The notes under the pieces: generated by a model
Databases searched by the model: none
What the model was told of the DNA's origin: nothing
The model's input: the letters and a program-made list of their open reading frames with translations, nothing else
Position numbers and translations under genes: made by a program
Source: Actinomyces sp.
Lineage (GTDB): Bacteria; Actinomycetota; Actinomycetes; Actinomycetales; Actinomycetaceae
Reading direction: 5' to 3'
Assembly (NCBI GenBank): GCA_018375675.1
Contig: JAHACW010000007.1
Coordinates: forward strand, 1 to 58,102
Length of the DNA stretch: 58,102 bases
In this document: one piece after another, positions 25,888 to 34,354 of the stretch
Layout: every line of letters begins with the position of its first letter
Numbering within the stretch: the first letter of the stretch is position 1

Positions 25888-26931
25888 ATGTCTGTTAAAT
25901 CCCTCCCCGCGGTCCTGTTTGCCACGGCGACCGCACTTGCTCTCACCGCCTGCGGGTCGGCCTCGACCCCCTCTGCTCCCACCGCGAGCGCCAAGGCCTC
26001 GTCCGCGGCTGCGGCAGACCCATCGACCGCGCCCCTGCGGGGGATCGTCATCGCGTCCACGGAATACAATTCCGACAACACGACCGACACAATCACGGCG
26101 TACGACCCCGCTACGGGCGAGGTGACGGCGACGCGCACGTTCACCTTCCCGAGCGAGTACACGACATATACGGGTGGGGCTTGCGAGCGCGAGCACTGCT
26201 ATTCCCCCGACTTCGAGCGCGTCCTTGCGATCGACACTTCCGGGGGCAACGAGCGCGTTGCGGTCGCATCCTCCGACGGTTCCTTCACGCTGCTCAATGA
26301 TCTGATCCCCGTACCGCAAGGGTCGCGCTCGTACTCCAACGCGTACGCCAAGTTCGGGCCCGACGGTTCCATCTACGTCGCGCACGAAGACAAGCCCGAC
26401 GACGGGGACTTCGTCGGGACCCTCTACCGCTTCGCCTCCGAGACTGAGGCACCCGAGGCCGTTCCCACCACCTTCACGGTCTCGAACACGCAGGACTTCC
26501 AGATTCTGCCCGATTCCACTCCCATCGCGATCGGCTACTACGCGTGGGCGGCCAACAAAGATGGCGTCGGATGCTACGGGGCACTCGCCGTCACCCCGGA
26601 TGGGACGTGCCTGACCGTAGACAAGGACGCCGTGTACTCCAAGAAGGGAAAGCCTCTCTCACAGACGGCGGAGTCCGACAAGTCCCTGCGCATCGAAGAG
26701 TGGACGAAGGTGAACCTGCCGAACCTCGACGGCACCCACGAGATCGTCAAGACCCTGCGACTGAGCCCCGACGGCACACGCATGGCGCTCCTGGCTCCAT
26801 TCAAAAAGCTCGAAGACGACTTTAGCTTCCAGCTCTACTCCGCGCCCGTTGGCGGAGGCGAGGCCACACAGCTAACAAAGGCCACGGACATCGCCGGTCG
26901 CAAACACATCATCCTCGCCTGGAGCGAGTGA
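25888..26931 (+). CDS. Putative lipoprotein, beta-propeller-like
   Basis: A signal peptide with lipobox LTAC places the lipidated Cys at residue 22; an Ala/Ser/Pro linker (about 25-50) follows. The remaining ~300 residues show repeated short beta-type units such as DPATGEVTATRTF, SPDGTRMALLAP and GPDGSIYVA, reminiscent of a beta-propeller, though I cannot name a family. It would sit on the outer face of the membrane. ATG 25888 is preceded by GAGGTGAC. The gene stands alone, with hairpins on both sides, and its role is unknown. Confidence 0.75.
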   Translation: MSVKSLPAVLFATATALALTACGSASTPSAPTASAKASSAAAADPSTAPLRGIVIASTEYNSDNTTDTITAYDPATGEVTATRTFTFPSEYTTYTGGACEREHCYSPDFERVLAIDTSGGNERVAVASSDGSFTLLNDLIPVPQGSRSYSNAYAKFGPDGSIYVAHEDKPDDGDFVGTLYRFASETEAPEAVPTTFTVSNTQDFQILPDSTPIAIGYYAWAANKDGVGCYGALAVTPDGTCLTVDKDAVYSKKGKPLSQTAESDKSLRIEEWTKVNLPNLDGTHEIVKTLRLSPDGTRMALLAPFKKLEDDFSFQLYSAPVGGGEATQLTKATDIAGRKHIILAWSE

Positions 26932-26940
26932 CACAGACCC

Positions 26941-26989
26941 GAGGCCGGGACCGCGACGCGCACCCCATCGCGCGAGCGGCCCCGGCCTC
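26941..26989. terminator. Terminator between lipoprotein and SDR genes
   Basis: GAGGCCGGG-A-CCGC (26941-26954) pairs with GCGGCCCCGGCCTC (26976-26989) with one mismatch. It lies between convergent genes. Confidence 0.6.
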
Positions 26990-27018
26990 GCTCCATGCAT
27001 ACGACCGGCGCGGCGACG

Positions 27019-27774
27019 CTACTCTCCGGTGGCTTTCCTGGCCACGAGGGTGTTCGTCGCCTGTACCACCGGGCGCACGATCATCGAGTCGATGTTGACG
27101 TGGGAGGGGCGCTCCAGGGTCCACACGATCGCCTCGGCAACATCCTCGGCAACGAGGGGCTGAGCGACGCCCTCGTAGACGCGGTCCGCGGCCTCCTGGG
27201 AGCCGAGCCGGTTGAGCGAAAACTCCTCGGTGCGCACCATGCCGGGCGCAATCTCGATGACGCGCACGGGCTCGCCCACCAGCTCCTGACGCAGCGTGTT
27301 GGCGATGATGCGTTCGGCGTGCTTAGCGGCCACGTATCCGCCGCCACCCGGGTAGGTGTCGTGGGCGGCGGTCGAGGTCAGGAACACGAGGTCTCCCCCG
27401 CGCTCGCGCATCCCTGGCAAGAAAGCGCGCGAGCAGTGCAGGGCGGTGAGCACGTTGCGCTCGAACATCGCGCTCCACCTAGCGGGATCACCCTCCGCAA
27501 CCCGATCCACGCCGATGGCCCCGCCGGCGTTGTTGACGACCGCATCCACAGGACCGCCCTCCAGGATGTGGGCGGCCATCTCCTTCACCTGAGCCTCATC
27601 GGTGAGGTCAGCCGCCCAGTACTCGCAGCCAATCTGCTCGGCGAGGGCCTCGAGGCGCTCGCGGCGCCGGGCCACGGCGACGACCTTCCACCCCCGCTCC
27701 GACAACAGGCGGGCGGTGGCCTGTCCGATTCCAGTGGAGGCTCCAGTAACGACAACGCGGCGAGAAGTGCTCAT
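27019..27774 (-). CDS. Short-chain dehydrogenase/reductase (SDR)
   Basis: A classical SDR of 251 residues, NAD(P)-dependent, cytoplasmic. The cofactor motif TGASTGIG is near residue 10, NNAGG near 83, and the catalytic Ser and YxxxK are in TSTAAHDTYPGGGGYVAAK (about 130-148). An Arg-Arg pair after the first beta-alpha unit (VARRRERLE) suggests NADP preference. It resembles the YdfG-like subgroup acting on hydroxy acids or simple alcohols; the substrate is not determined. I use ATG 27774 (MSTSRR); the longer GTG at 27804 would add ten non-conserved residues and overlap the glp terminator. The ribosome-binding site is weak. Confidence 0.85.
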   Translation of the reverse strand: MSTSRRVVVTGASTGIGQATARLLSERGWKVVAVARRRERLEALAEQIGCEYWAADLTDEAQVKEMAAHILEGGPVDAVVNNAGGAIGVDRVAEGDPARWSAMFERNVLTALHCSRAFLPGMRERGGDLVFLTSTAAHDTYPGGGGYVAAKHAERIIANTLRQELVGEPVRVIEIAPGMVRTEEFSLNRLGSQEAADRVYEGVAQPLVAEDVAEAIVWTLERPSHVNIDSMIVRPVVQATNTLVARKATGE

Positions 27775-27787
27775 AGGGCAACAGTAA

Positions 27788-27825
27788 TATCCCCGGGAAC
27801 GCACCGTCGTGCACGCCCGGGGATA
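27788..27825 (-). terminator. Terminator of glpABC operon
   Basis: TATCCCCGGG (27788-27797) and CCCGGGGATA (27816-27825) form a perfect 10-bp stem; the loop contains a further GCAC/GTGC pairing. It follows the glpC stop at 27838. Confidence 0.65.
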
Positions 27826-27837
27826 CTCGCTGATGTC

Positions 27838-29121
27838 TCAGCCGTTGGGCAGGCCGTAGGCCTTGTGGATCAGCCAGATCGGGTGGACGACGTTCGCGCC
27901 CGTGGCCGTGCGCAGCTGCCAGCGGCACGTCTCCGTGTCACAGGCGGCCAGCTCTGCGTTAACCTGCTTGATGAAGTCGAAGACGGGGGCGCCCACGGCC
28001 TGGGCGATCGCGTACTTCTCCTTCTTCATGCCGTACGTGCCCGCGATGCCACAGCAGGGCTGCTCGGAGTCCTTGACGGTCACGCCGGGGATCAGGCTCA
28101 TGAGCTCGATCGCGGGCTTGCCCAGACCCTGGGACTTCACCTGGCAGGGCGCGTGGTACGGGATGGTCACGTCGATGCGCTGGAAGTTCGTGTCCAGCTC
28201 GCCCTTGTCGTACAGGTGCAGCAGGAACTCGCTGATGTCCCACGTGCGGCTACCCACGTCGCGCAGCTCCGGGGTGTCCATCTCGAGGATCTCGTGGGCC
28301 TCGTGGCGCAGCATGCCGCCGCACGAGCCCGACGCGGAGATGATCGGGGCGTCACGGTTGACGCTGCGCAGGTCGTTGGTCAGCTTGGACACGTACTTGC
28401 GCGCGTCGTCGTACAGGCCGTTGGACTGCAGGGCCAGGCCGCAGCAGCCGTGCTTGGGGACCAGAACCTCGTAGCCCAGGTGCTCGAGCACCATGACCGA
28501 GTGGATCGAGGTCTCGACCTCAAAGTACTGGCCGGCGCATCCGTGGAAGAAGATCACCTGGCCGCGCGTGCCGGAGTTCGGCAGCGGCTTGTGCTTCTTG
28601 AACCAGGACTCGAAGGTGCGACCATACGCGCGCGGCATGGGGGCCGAGCGGTGCACGCCGATAACGGCCTCCATCGCCAGGCGAATCGGCTTGACGTCGA
28701 GCGCCCAGTTCGCGATGGGGGCGACCGGGGTCATCATGGTGCCGATCAGGGAGGTGCGGCCGATGAGGCGGTCACGCATGGGGATGCCGTGCGCTTCCTT
28801 CATGGCGGTACGGCGGTGGTGGATGATCTCGGTGACCTTCACGCCCTGGGGGCACACGAGCGAGCAGGTGCCGCACGAGGAGCAGTAGTCGATGGACTTG
28901 TCCACCATCTGCCCGTCCTTGCGGAAGCGCTCGGCCTGCGGGCCGGAGTACTTGGGGCCGGCGAACAGGTCGGTGACGCGCATGACCGGGCACTGGGTCT
29001 CGCAGATCGTGCACTTGACGCACGAGTCGAGGCTCGCGCGCAGCGCAGCGTCACCACTCAGGGCGAAGACGTCCTCTTCCTCCACGCCCGGGCCCATCAG
29101 CGTTGACATTTCCAGGGTCAT
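27838..29121 (-). CDS. glpC: Anaerobic glycerol-3-phosphate dehydrogenase subunit C
   Basis: Membrane-associated iron-sulfur subunit that passes electrons from GlpAB to the quinone pool. Two ferredoxin-type clusters are seen near the N-terminus: CVKCTICETQCP (about 34-45) and CSSCGTCSLVCP (about 80-91). Two Cys-rich CCG domains follow (HGCCGLA around 225, QPCCGIAGTYG around 360), as in heterodisulfide-reductase-like subunits. Length 427, typical. The start has GGAGGAA upstream and overlaps glpB by 4 bases. It is the last gene of the operon. Confidence 0.93.
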   Translation of the reverse strand: MTLEMSTLMGPGVEEEDVFALSGDAALRASLDSCVKCTICETQCPVMRVTDLFAGPKYSGPQAERFRKDGQMVDKSIDYCSSCGTCSLVCPQGVKVTEIIHHRRTAMKEAHGIPMRDRLIGRTSLIGTMMTPVAPIANWALDVKPIRLAMEAVIGVHRSAPMPRAYGRTFESWFKKHKPLPNSGTRGQVIFFHGCAGQYFEVETSIHSVMVLEHLGYEVLVPKHGCCGLALQSNGLYDDARKYVSKLTNDLRSVNRDAPIISASGSCGGMLRHEAHEILEMDTPELRDVGSRTWDISEFLLHLYDKGELDTNFQRIDVTIPYHAPCQVKSQGLGKPAIELMSLIPGVTVKDSEQPCCGIAGTYGMKKEKYAIAQAVGAPVFDFIKQVNAELAACDTETCRWQLRTATGANVVHPIWLIHKAYGLPNG

Positions 29122-30368
29122 TTCAGTTCCTCCACGATCGAGTCGACGGCCGCGAGCGCGCTGGCAAGCGCGATTCCTTCGCCGCTCTTTTCACGCCAGC
29201 GGGTGGCGCCAGCCAGGTTGCCTCCGGCCGCGTACAGGTTCGGGCACACGGGCGCGCCTTCCTCGTTCAGGACGCGCATGTTGTCGTCCACAGCGAGGCC
29301 GGCCAGGAAGAGGGGCTGGTCCTCGCCCCAGAAGTCGGCGTGCAGGAGCTGTCCGGAGGCACCCATGACGGGCAGGCCGCAGATGGTCTCGCGCACGGTG
29401 CCGTAGGAGTCCATGTCGAGGGCTCCGGATTCGAAGCCGCCGGCGGCGAGAATCAGGGATCGGGTTTCCACGATGGTGGAGCGTCCCGCGCTGGCGTATT
29501 CGACAGCGCTCACGCGTCCGTCTGCCGTATGCACAGCCTTGATCGGGGATCCGAGGACGACGCGGCACTTCTCGGAAGCAATACGGGTGAGCAGGGCGTT
29601 CAGGCGCATGCCGGGCACCGACGGGGGCTGGATCGGGATCTCGAAGACGGGGTGACCAAGCTTATCCGCCAGGTCGCGCCAGGCATTCGGATCCTCGAGG
29701 CCGAGGACGGCGGGCAGACCGACAATTTCACCATCTTCCAGGAGGGGGCGGATCTGGCCTGCCAGGCGCGCACGGTTCTCCTCGTGGTCGAGGCTGCGCG
29801 CGTGGTTGGTGCCGGTCGAGTCGATCTCACCCTCGCGCACGACGTAGTCAACACTGAGAGCGCGGGCCTTGATGGGGGCGCCGTCGGGGCCGTTCTGGCG
29901 CGTCAAGTTCTCGGCGACGAGGCCGGGGTAGAAGTCCTTGAAGCGTTCCAGTCCGACGATGGCGTAGCGGGCGCCTGCCTGGGGGATGCCGGCCTCCATG
30001 GAGGGCGGGATCAGACAGGTGGGGCGCAGTGCGCCAACGCCGGTGGGGATGCGCACGTTGCGGGTTTCGTCGCCGATGAGCACATCGGAACCAACGAGGT
30101 CACGCAGCCACGCGACGGATGCGCCGACATGGTCGGGGGTGACGTGGCTGTAGGGGTGGGTGGGGCGGGAGGCCACGTGGCCTTCCAACGCCTCGAGGGG
30201 CTTATCGACCGGCTCGGGGCGGTAGCCGAGGATATCGACCGTGCCCGTTCCAAGCTGGATGCCGCCCACGCCCTTGGTGACGAGCGTGACGCTCAGTCCT
30301 GCGTCGGCTGCCTTGATTGCTGCGGCCAGGCCTGCCAGGCCAGCGCCGATAACGACGACGTCCCTCAT
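29118..30368 (-). CDS. glpB: Anaerobic glycerol-3-phosphate dehydrogenase subunit B
   Basis: Flavoprotein subunit of the GlpABC complex. The N-terminal dinucleotide-binding motif is VVIGAGLAGLAAAIKAADAG (residues 4-23), and a C-terminal FAD-binding element (LYAAGGNLAGATRW) lies near residue 385. Length 416, typical of the family. It overlaps glpA and glpC by 4 bases each, and a GAGGAGG sequence before the start supports ATG 30368. Confidence 0.92.
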   Translation of the reverse strand: MRDVVVIGAGLAGLAAAIKAADAGLSVTLVTKGVGGIQLGTGTVDILGYRPEPVDKPLEALEGHVASRPTHPYSHVTPDHVGASVAWLRDLVGSDVLIGDETRNVRIPTGVGALRPTCLIPPSMEAGIPQAGARYAIVGLERFKDFYPGLVAENLTRQNGPDGAPIKARALSVDYVVREGEIDSTGTNHARSLDHEENRARLAGQIRPLLEDGEIVGLPAVLGLEDPNAWRDLADKLGHPVFEIPIQPPSVPGMRLNALLTRIASEKCRVVLGSPIKAVHTADGRVSAVEYASAGRSTIVETRSLILAAGGFESGALDMDSYGTVRETICGLPVMGASGQLLHADFWGEDQPLFLAGLAVDDNMRVLNEEGAPVCPNLYAAGGNLAGATRWREKSGEGIALASALAAVDSIVEELK

Positions 30369-31951
30369 CGAACAACCTCCTCGCTGGGAGCGGGCAGGTG
30401 CTCAACGTCGAGCGTGCCCTCGTGAATCCAGGCGTCCAGTGCGGCCTGCCTGGCTTGCTTACCGAACATGATGGGCCACAATCCGATCCAGCGGTTCTTG
30501 AGGAAGAGACGCAGGAGGGAGTTGGCGCGCATCGAGTCGATGTCACCGCGCTCGTGGGCGATACCCGCGGCGCGCTGGGAGCAGAAGCCGCCCTGACAGG
30601 GCCCCATGCCCAGGCGCATCTGGCGACGCACGTCGTCGAGCTGGCCCTTGGGCAGGGTGTCCATGACGTTTTCGAGCATGGCGCGTGTGGCCATCTCGCA
30701 CTCGCAGATAATCTGCTCGTGGGAGGGAGATTCATTGCGTGATTCGACATTGTCGAGGCGGTGGCCGATCGTGTACAGGCGCTCTTCCTTGGCGGGAGGA
30801 ACGGCCTCGTCGGCTGTCTTGCAGGCGCGCTTCTCGCCCATCTCCTCGCACATGATGTCGACGATGCGCTCGGCCATGAGGCGGTAGGTGGTGAGCTTGC
30901 CGCCCGCGATGGTGAGCATGCCGTAGACGCCGTCGCGCGTGTTGTGGTCGATGATGCTCATGCCGCGCGCCATGTGGCGGGTGTCGGTCGCAGACACGCG
31001 CGAGTCCTTGACGAGAGGGCGTGCGCCGGCCCAGGCATGCACTGCACGGGCCTTGCGGAAGCCGGGGATCATGGCCTCGCCGGAGTCGAGCATCTGCTGA
31101 ACCTGGTCGGCGGGGATAGACAGGCGATCCGGGTCGTCGGCCTTGAGGTCAGTCGTGCCGATGATGCACACGGTGTGGTCGGGCACGAGGATGTCACCGT
31201 CGGCGGGCCACACGCAGCGGTTAATGACCGAATGGCTCAGTCGGTGGTTCATCGCGATCATGATGCCGGCGCCAGGAACGACATCGACACCGTGGCAGTC
31301 GGCCATGGCGGCGATCTGCCCGGCCCAGGGGCCGCCGCAGTTGAGGACGAAGCCACATTCGATGCGCACGTCCTCGCCCCCGCGCTCGTCGTGGACGATG
31401 ACGGCGCTGATGCGCTCGCCCTCGCGTTCGACGGAGGTGACGCGGTGGTAGGTCAGGACCTGCGCCCCGTACGCCTGTGCGGAACGGATCGCTCCCCAGG
31501 TCATCTGCCAGCCATCGACCGTGCCGTCCTGAACCTCGAAGGCGCGCTTAATACGCGGGTCCAGGCGCGGTTCGCGACGCAGTGCCTCGGCGATGGAGAT
31601 TTCGGCGGCGGGCACCTTTGCAGCCGCTGCGCGGGCCAGGAACTGGTCCGCGTATTCTTCATCATCCTGGGCGGTCACGACGAAGAGGCCTCCGGTGGCT
31701 TCGACGGCGTTGGCGTTAATGCGCTGGACAATCTCGTTTTCTTCGGCGCACTCGGTGGCCGACTCAGGATCGGACGCAATGTAGCGGCCGCCCGAGTGGA
31801 GCAGACCGTGGAAGCGACCGGAGGTTCCCTGAGCGATGTCCGCCCGGTCGACGAGGACGGCTGAGAAGCCGCGCATGGCGACGTCGCGGACGACGCCGGC
31901 ACCGGTGGATCCGCCACCGATGACGCACACGTCAGTGCGAAGTGTCTTCAC
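30365..31951 (-). CDS. glpA: Anaerobic glycerol-3-phosphate dehydrogenase subunit A
   Basis: Catalytic FAD subunit oxidising sn-glycerol-3-phosphate to dihydroxyacetone phosphate. FAD motif VIGGGSTGAG (about residues 10-19), then RFHGLLHSGGRY, and the conserved GTTDLKADD, ARPLVKD and GGKLTTYRLMAE regions. A C-terminal BFD-like 2Fe-2S domain carries four Cys: CECEM and MGPCQGGFC. The full domain order matches E. coli GlpA. I choose GTG 31951 (MKTLRTDV), 8 bases after AAGGGA; a GTG at 31969 would add six residues. First gene of glpABC; no glpK or glpF is present in the window. Confidence 0.94.
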   Translation of the reverse strand: MKTLRTDVCVIGGGSTGAGVVRDVAMRGFSAVLVDRADIAQGTSGRFHGLLHSGGRYIASDPESATECAEENEIVQRINANAVEATGGLFVVTAQDDEEYADQFLARAAAAKVPAAEISIAEALRREPRLDPRIKRAFEVQDGTVDGWQMTWGAIRSAQAYGAQVLTYHRVTSVEREGERISAVIVHDERGGEDVRIECGFVLNCGGPWAGQIAAMADCHGVDVVPGAGIMIAMNHRLSHSVINRCVWPADGDILVPDHTVCIIGTTDLKADDPDRLSIPADQVQQMLDSGEAMIPGFRKARAVHAWAGARPLVKDSRVSATDTRHMARGMSIIDHNTRDGVYGMLTIAGGKLTTYRLMAERIVDIMCEEMGEKRACKTADEAVPPAKEERLYTIGHRLDNVESRNESPSHEQIICECEMATRAMLENVMDTLPKGQLDDVRRQMRLGMGPCQGGFCSQRAAGIAHERGDIDSMRANSLLRLFLKNRWIGLWPIMFGKQARQAALDAWIHEGTLDVEHLPAPSEEVVR

Positions 31952-31975
31952 CGTTAAAAATCCCTTCACCTCTTG

Positions 31976-31992
31976 ATGAGGAAGTGCCTCAT
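31976..31992 (-). promoter_or_regulatory. Inverted repeat just upstream of glpA
   Basis: ATGAGG-N5-CCTCAT, a perfect 6-base inverted repeat 25 bases before the glpA start. Possible repressor site or 5'-leader hairpin. Confidence 0.35.
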
Positions 31993-32046
31993 TGCTCTCT
32001 CCATCATGCCCCTACACACCCCTCATGCACGAATGTACACACCACT

Positions 32047-32062
32047 GTGCACATATGTGCAC
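32047..32062. promoter_or_regulatory. Perfect 16-bp palindrome between glpA and pepO
   Basis: GTGCACATATGTGCAC is a perfect palindrome in the 266-base divergent region between glpA and the M13 peptidase gene. It is a strong candidate operator, likely for the glp operon. The rest of the region is A/T-richer than the genes around it and holds the promoters for both directions, which I cannot place exactly. Confidence 0.5.
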
Positions 32063-32217
32063 GGCGGGGATGTATCAAACTGACATCCGCACTCCCCCGC
32101 ACAATTCCACGAGAAAATGGCGAATTACATCCCACACTCATCACGTAAATGCAATCGGTGCGTCCCTCGTGAACACTCATCCCACGCGACCCCCGCCTCT
32201 CCCCCTAGAGTTAAGGC

Positions 32218-34239
32218 ATGACGAACACACTGCTCGCCCGAGTCCTCGACACCGCGAACATCGATTCGACGGTGCGCCCGCAGGACGATTTCTACCGCCA
32301 CGTCAACGGCACGTGGCTGGCGACCCACACGATCCCCGCGGATCGCCCCATGGACGGGGCGTTCCACACGCTGCGCGACGCATCCGAGAAGTACGCGCGC
32401 GCCATTGCCCAGGACGCAGCCAACGGATCCCTGGACGATCCGGATGCGCACCGCATCGCCACACTGTGGACTCAGTTCCTCGACGAGGACACCATCGAAG
32501 AAGCCGGCGCCGCTCCCCTGAGCCCCGACCTCGACGCAATCAACGCCTGCACCACCCACGAGGAGCTTGCCCGCGAGATGGGCCGCCTCATGCGCGAGGG
32601 CATCGGAGGCCTCATCGGCGCATACGTGGGCACTGACCCGCATGATTCTTCGCGCTACATGGTCTCCCTCGTCCAGTCCGGCATCGGCCTGCCCGACGAG
32701 GCCTACTACCGCGAGGACGACTACGCGCCGATCCGCGAGGCCTACGTCGCACACACCGCCCGCCTCCTTGGCCTCGCCGGCATGGCAGACCCCGAGGGCG
32801 CGGCCGAGCGCATCATGGCGCTGGAAACCGCAATCGCCTCGCACCACCGCGACTCCGTGAGCAACCGCGATCCCCTCCTGTCTGACAATCCCACGCCGTG
32901 GGAGCAGCTGGCCACACAGGCCCCCGGATTCGACTGGGACGCGTGGGCGCAGGGCGCGCGAATGCCCGTCGCCGGCCTCGTCGTGAACGTCGACCAGCCC
33001 GACTTCGTCTCGGCTGCCGCCACTCTGTGGGCCGACACCGACCTGGCCGTGCTCAAGGAATGGCTGAGCGCCTCAGCGATCGACTGCCACGCGTCGCTCC
33101 TGTCGAGCGATTTCGTCAACGAGAACTTCGACTTCCACGGCCGCACCCTGTCTGGCACGGAGGAACTGCGTCCGCGCTGGAAGCGCGCACTGGGCCTCAT
33201 CGAGGCCTACCTGGGCGAAGCCATGGGCCGCGCGTGGGTTGCTCGCCACTTCCCGCCCGAAGCCAAGGAAGCGATGGATGCCCTGGTGCGCCGCCTCCTC
33301 GATGCCTACGGTGAGTCGATCCGCGGTCTCGACTGGATGAGCGAGGACACCAAGGTCAAGGCGCTGGACAAGCTCGCAACCTTCAACCCCAAGATCGGCT
33401 ACCCCGTCAAGTGGCGCGACTATTCGACGCTGCACCTGGACCCGAAGGCCACCATCGTCGAGAACGTGCGCGCCGCCAACGCCCACGCGACCGACCGCGA
33501 ATGGGCCAAGCTGGGCCGCCCGGTGGACCGCGACGAGTGGTACATGACCCCCCAGACCGTCAACGCCTACTACAACCCCACGCAGAACGAGATCGTCTTC
33601 CCAGCCGCGATCCTTCAGCCTCCGTTCTTCGACACCGAGGCCGACGACGCAGTGAACTTCGGCGCAATCGGCGCAGTCATCGGCCACGAGATCGGGCACG
33701 GCTTCGACGACCAGGGCTCGCGCTACGACGGGGAGGGAAACCTGTCGAACTGGTGGACGGATGAAGACCGCGCCGCCTTCGAAGAGCGCACGCACGCCCT
33801 CATCGAGCAGTACGACGCACTCACCCCGACCATCCTCCTCGAGCAGGGCGAAGAGCCGGAGGAGGGCAACGAGCGCACGCTCCCCCACGTCAACGGCGCG
33901 CTCACGATCGGCGAGAACATCGGCGACCTCGGCGGCCTGACCATCGCATGGAAGGCCTGGGCGGCCTCGCTCGCCGAGCAGGGGCTGACCCCGCAGTCTG
34001 CCCCCGTCATCGACGGCATTACCGGACCACAGCGCTTCTTCTACTCGTGGGCACGCGCCTGGCGCACGGCCACGCGCCCCCAGTTCGCGCGCCAGATGCT
34101 GGCGATCGACCCCCACTCGCCCGCTGAGTTCCGCTGCAACCAGGTACTGCGCAACCTTGACACTTTCGCCCGGGCCTTCGACGTCACCCCCGGCGACGCG
34201 ATGTGGCTGGAGCCCTCCCAGCGCGTCACCATCTGGTGA
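32218..34239 (+). CDS. pepO: M13 family metallopeptidase (PepO-like endopeptidase)
   Basis: Zinc endopeptidase of the neprilysin/PepO family, 673 residues. The zinc site HEIGH is at about residue 489 (VIGHEIGHGFDDQG); the third ligand Glu is in ENIGDLGGL about 75 residues later. The family substrate-binding motif NAYYNP is near residue 450. There is no signal peptide, so it is probably cytoplasmic or released by another route, as with other bacterial PepO. It is followed by a second peptidase gene in the same direction (115-base gap). ATG 32218 has only a weak ribosome-binding site (TTAAGGC). Confidence 0.93.
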   Translation: MTNTLLARVLDTANIDSTVRPQDDFYRHVNGTWLATHTIPADRPMDGAFHTLRDASEKYARAIAQDAANGSLDDPDAHRIATLWTQFLDEDTIEEAGAAPLSPDLDAINACTTHEELAREMGRLMREGIGGLIGAYVGTDPHDSSRYMVSLVQSGIGLPDEAYYREDDYAPIREAYVAHTARLLGLAGMADPEGAAERIMALETAIASHHRDSVSNRDPLLSDNPTPWEQLATQAPGFDWDAWAQGARMPVAGLVVNVDQPDFVSAAATLWADTDLAVLKEWLSASAIDCHASLLSSDFVNENFDFHGRTLSGTEELRPRWKRALGLIEAYLGEAMGRAWVARHFPPEAKEAMDALVRRLLDAYGESIRGLDWMSEDTKVKALDKLATFNPKIGYPVKWRDYSTLHLDPKATIVENVRAANAHATDREWAKLGRPVDRDEWYMTPQTVNAYYNPTQNEIVFPAAILQPPFFDTEADDAVNFGAIGAVIGHEIGHGFDDQGSRYDGEGNLSNWWTDEDRAAFEERTHALIEQYDALTPTILLEQGEEPEEGNERTLPHVNGALTIGENIGDLGGLTIAWKAWAASLAEQGLTPQSAPVIDGITGPQRFFYSWARAWRTATRPQFARQMLAIDPHSPAEFRCNQVLRNLDTFARAFDVTPGDAMWLEPSQRVTIW

Positions 34240-34354
34240 AAGCGTGTCCCAGCCGACAAAATGCAGCGCGCCCCGCGCATTCACTCCCAACACATGACAA
34301 CATAGGAATGTTGAGCGCAACAGCGTTCCCATTCCATCGACGGAAAGGCAACCC

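Noticed and set aside
26995..29106. 703-codon open frame antisense to the SDR gene and glpC
   Set aside because: Crosses two unrelated well-supported genes and the terminator between them; shadow frame.
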